Positions 59,037 to 64,000 of a stretch of 64,000 nt of DNA are shown one piece after another. The DNA lies in contig JADLZK010011598.1 of NCBI GenBank assembly GCA_015847255.1, forward strand, positions 1 to 64,000. The letters run 5' to 3'. Source of the stretch: Hyparrhenia diplandra (Eukaryota > Streptophyta > Magnoliopsida > Poales > Poaceae). The notes beneath the pieces are model-generated. The model worked only from the letters and a program-made list of their open reading frames with translations. It searched no databases and had not been told where the DNA came from. A program made the position numbers and the translations under genes. Each line of letters begins with the position of its first letter. Position 1 is the stretch's first letter.

Positions 59037-59270
59037 ATTGCCATCGGAAAGTCAGACTCTGGCTCCACATGCAAGCATTATGATATACTGGAAGCTAGGG
59101 GGCTCTGATGTGGTACACTGAGGTGTGTGCACACGCAGCACACCTTCCAGATTTACAGTGTTTTCCATATATAGTCTTCACACTTAAGTATTGTATTATT
59201 GATAGCTGGTTTATATCTGCAGTTATATAGCAAGTGTGATGTGCTTTTGTGTATCTGCCCTCATACACAG

Positions 59271-59439
59271 GGCGAATCTAGTGTATGTTATTGGGGTCAG
59301 CTGACTCCAATAACCCACTGAAAATATCACTAAAAATCCTCTTAGCCACATGAAAATCACTCTTAAAATAGAGAAACAATACATGTTTGACCCCGTTATT
59401 TAGTCTTTGACCCCGGTGAGATAATATCCTAGATTCGCC
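59271..59439. mobile_element. 169-bp MITE with perfect 11-bp terminal inverted repeats
   Basis: It starts GGCGAATCTAG (59271-59281) and ends CTAGATTCGCC (59429-59439). Just inside the left end is a near-perfect palindrome, TTATTGGGGTCAGCTGACTCCAATAA (one mismatch). Flanks ATACACAG and ATACAAAA agree in six of eight bases, which could be a decayed 8-bp target copy as made by hAT elements. No coding capacity. Confidence 0.7.
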
Positions 59440-60729
59440 ATACAAAAGCTGTACTACTAGGCAGCAGTGGAGGCGCGCCATATTGTAAGTCATGTAGTCA
59501 ATTGAATTATGTAAGCTGGTTCTTCAATGATACAGTTATTACTAGTAGAATGGTATAGTGTAATTGTGAAACGATTTTTGTTGTTTGATACTAAGCAAGA
59601 TGGATAATCACAGAGCTATACTGTAATAGTTGTACACTAGAAATTGGCGCGGCGTTGCCGCTTATGGCCAGTAGGACCCGTGGTATTTTATTTGAAAGTT
59701 ATTATTTGTTGTGAAATGGTTTCGATTAACTATGTAGGCTTTGTTTTCGTATATGTAGTTAAATTAATTGTATAAGATTAATGTGGTTAGATAAGATTTT
59801 TTTATATATATTTGTGTCATTATTTTTTTGTCTTACTTTGCATTCAGAGTTAAGGGTGATTGGATGAGTATGGTGGTTAGTTATGCGTCGGTGTAATTGT
59901 CGCTATATTATATTTTATATTTATTATTGGAATGGAGCTATCACATTTTTTTTGGAGAAAAGAGGCTAAAAAGTATTTATTAAGTAGTCGAAAGTTTAAT
60001 GTGATGATATTTTATCATGAAGAGTTACGAATAATTGGATTTCCTATTTTATGTTTTTTAATTTGATTTTCATATGTACCCAAAAAAAACATAGGAGTAG
60101 CTGTACAGCAAAACTTCCAATTAAAATATGTTCTATTTTGGTTCCACTGCATAGAATTATTTATGCGGATTTCAACACAATTTGATTTTTTTGTTTTATG
60201 ATTTTTCTTTAATTTAGTATGCATTTTTGTAGTGTTACCAAATTTATTAAAAAAAAAAAGAGTAGACAAGACAAAACAGAGTTGGGCCAATTTTGGCCCA
60301 TTAAGGCCCAAGCAGGCCCGGAGTGGGGAGGGAGGTCGGCCTTGGCTGTGGTGCGATTTGAAAAACTTCGAGGGTTTGCCCGTTAAATTTACTTTGAGAA
60401 GCCCCTGGACTGCGGGTTGATTTTTATATAACTTTAAGGGCTTTTTGTAAAATGATCGGGACTCGCCCGATCTGGGCCGTCCATCCGGCCGATCGGACGG
60501 CCGAGAGCAGCCAACGACGTGGCCACGCTGGCTGGCCCTCTTTTGGTGCAGGTATCGTATAAGAGAGATATTCTTATGTTCATGCCACTCTTGGAACCAT
60601 GGTATGGTAGCATGCTATATAATGTGCTGCAAAATGATCTGGGAGCCTGGCATATTGCAATTTACACACAGAGATGCTACCTGTTACAGGCTGCAAAAAA
60701 TAGCAGGTATAAGGAATTTTGCAGGCAGA
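59440..60729. other. A/T-rich intergenic region
   Basis: No gene is visible. A GC-rich change at 60290-60540 has GGGCCAATTTTGGCCC palindromic text and a CGGCCGATCGGACGGCCG palindrome (60495-60512). Two copies of CAGAGATGCTACCTGTT (60669, 60727) stand just before the NLR-E stub. Confidence 0.4.
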
Positions 60730-61048
60730 GATGCTACCTGTTCATGCCACTCTCACTGTCTTGTGCTTGTATAATTGTGACAACTTGGAGTCGATCCCGT
60801 TGGACTCCATACCCTGCAGAACCCCGCTCAAATTTCTGCGTGTGATAAACTGCCTGAAGTAATCATCTAGTATTGTTGAATCAGGCGTCCCTTCGTCCAT
60901 AAAGTATGTTGAAGTATCCAAGTGTGCTAAGCTAACCGAAGTATCACAAGCCTACATCAAGAATGCACTCTCGTCCGAAGAGGCGAATGAAATCAGAGTG
61001 TCCTCCGAAGAGGCGAATGAAATCAGAGAGTTTGTTGATACAATGTAG
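60730..61048 (+). pseudogene. NLR-E: last LRR and C-terminus of a fifth NLR copy
   Basis: Reads LTVLCLYNCDNLESIPLDSIPC, then TLKFLRVINCLK and a stop in that frame, then PSSIKYVEVSKCAKLTEVS, ending in a duplicated SSEEANEIR and stop 61046-61048. It matches the ends of NLR-B and NLR-C (IPLDLIPC, PSSIKYV, NALS). The 3' UTR string GCAGAAAGACTTTgTTGACAGATATAAATGTAG also matches. Everything upstream is missing. Confidence 0.82.
60971..61030 (+). repeat. in-frame 30-bp tandem duplication at the NLR-E C-terminus
   Basis: TCgTCCGAAGAGGCGAATGAAATCAGAGtG is followed at once by a second copy with two changes. It doubles ten codons (SSEEANEIR plus one). NLR-B and NLR-C have one copy of the matching segment (TEEADEINKF, VEENEIIEF). 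Confidence 0.9.
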
Positions 61049-61116
61049 TATCACTGTAACTAGAAAAATAAGCAGAAAGACTTTGTTGACAGATATAAAT
61101 GTAGGCGCGCGCGTGC

Positions 61117-61142
61117 TGTGTGTGTGTGTGTGTGTGTGTGTT
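61117..61142 (+). repeat. (TG)n microsatellite
   Basis: Run of about 12 TG pairs in the NLR-E 3' UTR, preceded by GCGCGCGTGC. Confidence 0.9.
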
Positions 61143-61299
61143 TTATATTTTTTGTGCATTTGCAGTGGTGACCTATTCATGTGACATTAATTACGATTTG
61201 GTTAAGATTGTGTATTTTTGTGGTTTTAGAGTCATCTACAGACTTGATTTTATATTACTTCCCATCAACTGAATTTTTTCCAGTTAAATTGGTTAGTAG

Positions 61300-62190
61300 A
61301 TATTTGTAGTTCAATTTGTGTGTAGATATTTGTAGTTCAGTTGTGTACTTGTGTATATAATTGTAGGTCAGGTCTGGTAAGAAACAATCACTAATATTGT
61401 ATATTTCAATGTGATTTTGAGAGAATCAGAGAAATAAAACCGGGTGGAATATATTTTTTAGACTCTGATATGAAATTCCAAGAACTTCATTTTTTTTTTT
61501 TTGAGAGAGAGAGGATCCAAGAACTTCATTTGTGCGTTCAAAAATGATTGATCCCAGCACTGCGGTTTGTTTTTCTACTGGGCCAGAACACAGCCTCGTC
61601 GGGCCTAATACTATTCAACTCAGCACACGGGCGATTGAGGCCCACGGCCCAACTACCATGATGTTCCTTCACTCGTCATCAGCCCATCAGCAACACCGAT
61701 GAGGTGCCGATGGCCTTCACAATGGCGGCTGCCACTTCTGGCGACGAAGACCTGCCCTGCCCCCGTCCTTCTCCTCTCTTGGCAGCTTCCCGGTCACTCG
61801 TGGTGGTGCTAGTGTTGGAAGGGGAAGGTAAAGGCGGAGCTGGGGGCGTGGGCGGTGGGGTCGCCTCCCTCGTTGCCGCACGCCGCCGCTGCCAACATTG
61901 CGACTTTGCGAGCTACTACCGCAATGTCAGTTAATATGCTCTTTGCTGACAATTAACCGTCTACAAACTCATGTCAGTTAACATGCTCTTTGCTGCTAAA
62001 GTGCTGGAATTGCTTGTCAACAACGTTTTCAGAGCATCGATTCAATTCTCCTGGAAATGATGGTGTTACACAGATGGTTCGAACCAATTGCACTTCCTTA
62101 TCGACCTCAACCAATTAGTAAGGTGCTGCACAGGTCCTCACTACCATGACGTGGGAAAAGAAAGAGATGAGCACACAGGTACCTAGCTCA
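61300..62190 (+). promoter_or_regulatory. cluster flank and NLR leader, copy 4
   Basis: Flank part at 61310-61480, with one internal repeat of TAGATATTTGTAGTTCA. GC-rich leader at 61560-61920, with CAGCCTCGTCGGGCCTAAT and ATGGCCTTCACAATGGCGGC. It lacks the 5' splice site. The short-ORF block follows at 61980-62190, frameshifted after about 22 codons. No NLR body lies between here and the window end. Confidence 0.6.
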
Positions 62191-62199
62191 TTCCTGGAA

Positions 62200-62625
62200 T
62201 CCTGGTGGACTAGGAAGACAACCAAGATGCCCTGACTCATCATCTCTTGGTCCTTTCGCTCGATGCCAATCACTTTTTAAATTTTTTATTATTGTATTGT
62301 AATTGATGTTTTATTATCCGACATGTTGCAGCGAGCAGTTCACTTCTTTATCTGGGTTTCATATTGTTATCTGCAACCGGCTCTCCCGGGTCACATCACC
62401 TGGCGCCGTATTAGAGAAGCCTGACTATATGAGATTTGCTCTGCTGACAATTAACCGTCTACCAACTCATGTCATGCTGATGAGCACGCAGGTCCCTCAT
62501 TGTCATTCCTGAAATTTTGGTGGAGTAGGAAGACAATTAACCAAAGATGCCCCGACTCGTCATCTCTTGGTCCTTTCGCTCAATGCCGATCACTTTTAAA
62601 AATTCCATTCTTGTATTGTAGTTGA
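62200..62625 (+). repeat. rearranged duplicate of the short-ORF/intron region
   Basis: GGTGGActAGGAAGACAA..CCAAGATGCCC..CATCTCTTGGTCCTTTCGCTC occurs at about 62210-62300 and again at about 62518-62625. Between them lies ACATGTTGCAG joined to a piece like the region after the leader (GCAGTTcACTTC, TATCTGGGTTTCAT). A local duplication or unequal exchange is the simplest cause. Confidence 0.55.
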
Positions 62626-64000
62626 TGTTATTGCGAACACATGGTTGATTTAGGTCACATGTGTGTTTAGTTTTGTGATGGAGTGATTGTCAACAAATCA
62701 ACATTCTCCTTCTATTTTCATTTATCTTTTATGCTTCGGCTATGCTCACCGGCACACGTGGAGTGTGTCGAAGACGATCTCTTGGTTCGTGTTGTGCGGG
62801 TGTGTGGAGCTCGGAGATGGTAGCTGACGGCGAGGTGAAGGGGCCAAGGAGGACGTGCCGGGCCAACGGACCGTGGAGGTGAAGGACGGACGTGAGGCTT
62901 GGACCGAGGGACCGGATCGCCGGGTGGCTAACCATGGTGGGCGACATCCGGGACATCGACGGATGCAAGAGGACGTGGCGGGACCGCGGTCGATCGGGTC
63001 AAGACGCCGAAGCGTGCGAGCAGCGGGGAGCTCGGATGACTTGGCGACTCGGGCGGTCAAGACGACGATGACACGTGTCGAGGAGGTTTGGTGGTTTGCC
63101 CTCAAAACCATCGGCGCGGGTTTCGTGGTTTGGGCCTCAAAACCACGGGCGCGGGTTTCGCGGGTTTGGGCCTCAAAACCCGAGGCGTTCCGGTGGACGG
63201 AAGGACGGCACGTGGCGGCATCGGGGAGGTTGCGTGGATGCAAGGCTACCGATGAGGAGGCGCGGTGTCCGTCGGATCGATAATTACCCATGAGTCGACG
63301 AAATAGCCTTAGGGTTACAAGACCGACTCATGTATCTTAGGGGTAGTTTAGGCAGAGGGAATATGGGGCTATTTAGAAGAGGCATACCCCTTCATCCCTT
63401 CTGGCCTCTCATTTTCACATTTTCTAGCTAGGGTTCCAGACTCCCGTGTGAGAGGTCCACCGATCTTGTATCGAATTTGCTGGGCAAGGGCTAGCCCTAA
63501 GTAGCCTGTCACATGGTGGCGTTTGGGATGTTTGGATCGGTGTTCTTGTTTGATCTTGAGCTGTGATTTTCGTTCTTCACTTGTTCTTCCCGAGTTCCCT
63601 CTCTCCCCCTCTCTTCTCTTCGCGATTTCTTCGTTTTGGCACCGTTTGATCTCGTTTTTCTTGCCTTGATTCGTGCTAGGACGTGAGAGGATCATTTCCA
63701 TCAAAGGGTTTGCACTAATTCCTCACGAGCACGTAGATCGGGTGAGTTTTAGATCGAAGGTGACTTTTTGGTGTGTTCTTGGTGTGATCCGCGATTTCTT
63801 TCGATTCACTCCGTCAAACTCGGAATTTTCAAGGGGAAATGGTCACCCACATGCCTAGATGCTATGGCTCGATTTTTGTGACCTAAGGTTTCGATTTGAT
63901 CGAGTTTGGATTGAGTTTGTGGAGAATCGCTGCCGGGCGGCGGCGCTGTTCGCTTGCACAGACGACAGCGCGGACGATCCGACTTTCGAGTCCGGGCGAT
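62626..64000 (+). mobile_element. start of a probable LTR element, runs past the window
   Basis: The cluster flank stops at GTAGTTGATG and is replaced by TGTTATTGCGAACACATGG, a TG-starting border. A long GC-rich part with GGTTTGGGCCTCAAAACC repeated at 63130 and 63160 and then a T-rich leader-like part follow. No gag or pol is reached before base 64000. The element label is an inference from the abrupt border and composition. Confidence 0.35.

Noticed and set aside
1..64000. Bacterial-type systems such as CRISPR arrays, operons or phage islands
   Set aside because: Introns, LTR elements, NLRs and MITEs show eukaryotic plant DNA; no regularly spaced identical repeats with unique spacers are present.

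Overview
The window is plant nuclear DNA, almost certainly from a grass (Poaceae). The coding content is typical of grass defence loci: coiled-coil NLR (CC-NB-ARC-LRR) immune receptors, a wall-associated receptor kinase and a remnant of an LRR receptor-like protein. The filler is typical of grass genomes: Ty3/gypsy and Ty1/copia LTR retrotransposons, solo LTRs, Stowaway- and Harbinger-like MITEs, CACTA-like foldback sequence and GC-rich leader exons. The species cannot be fixed from the sequence alone. No tRNA, rRNA or CRISPR was seen.

Layout. (1) 1-8649: the 3' part of a decayed Tat-lineage gypsy element on the + strand. It holds an RNase H/integrase tail, repeats in the 3' UTR, an antisense extra ORF and a 601-bp 3' LTR. 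(2) 8650-13500: older degenerate repeat DNA, including a MITE-like element split by a GC-rich insertion, and two copies of a promoter-like segment. (3) 13790-16320: a wall-associated kinase gene in three exons with at least six reading-frame breaks. (4) 16320-20125: repeat DNA with a possible LINE 5' region, a cluster of perfect hairpins and the 3' end of a minus-strand copia element. (5) 20125-62630: a tandem family of related segments, each built from intergenic flank, GC-rich leader exon, short ORF block and NLR gene. NLR-A (24017-32764) is cut by a complete 5.57-kb chromovirus with a 5-bp target duplication. NLR-B (36135-39673) is cut by a 314-bp solo LTR. NLR-C (42574-45768) has no transposon but carries a nonsense codon and several indels. 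NLR-E is only a 3' stub (60730-61048). NLR-D (52487-57216, minus strand) belongs to a different NLR family with a degenerate nucleotide-binding domain. An LRR-RLP fragment lies at 58450-59036. (6) 62626-64000: probably the start of another LTR element, running off the window.

How it fits together. This is a birth-and-death resistance-gene cluster. Tandem duplication copied not only the NLR bodies but also their promoters and 5' leaders, and transposons then broke most copies. No NLR or kinase here has a fully open reading frame as given. Some breaks are certainly biological (two LTR insertions with exact target duplications, one CGA-to-TGA change). Many others are one-base changes in homopolymers, which could equally be uncorrected long-read assembly errors, so the pseudogene calls are provisional. 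The most interesting points are the repeated leader with its two small conserved ORFs, the orphan leader pointing into the 3' end of NLR-D, and the layout of NLR-D itself.
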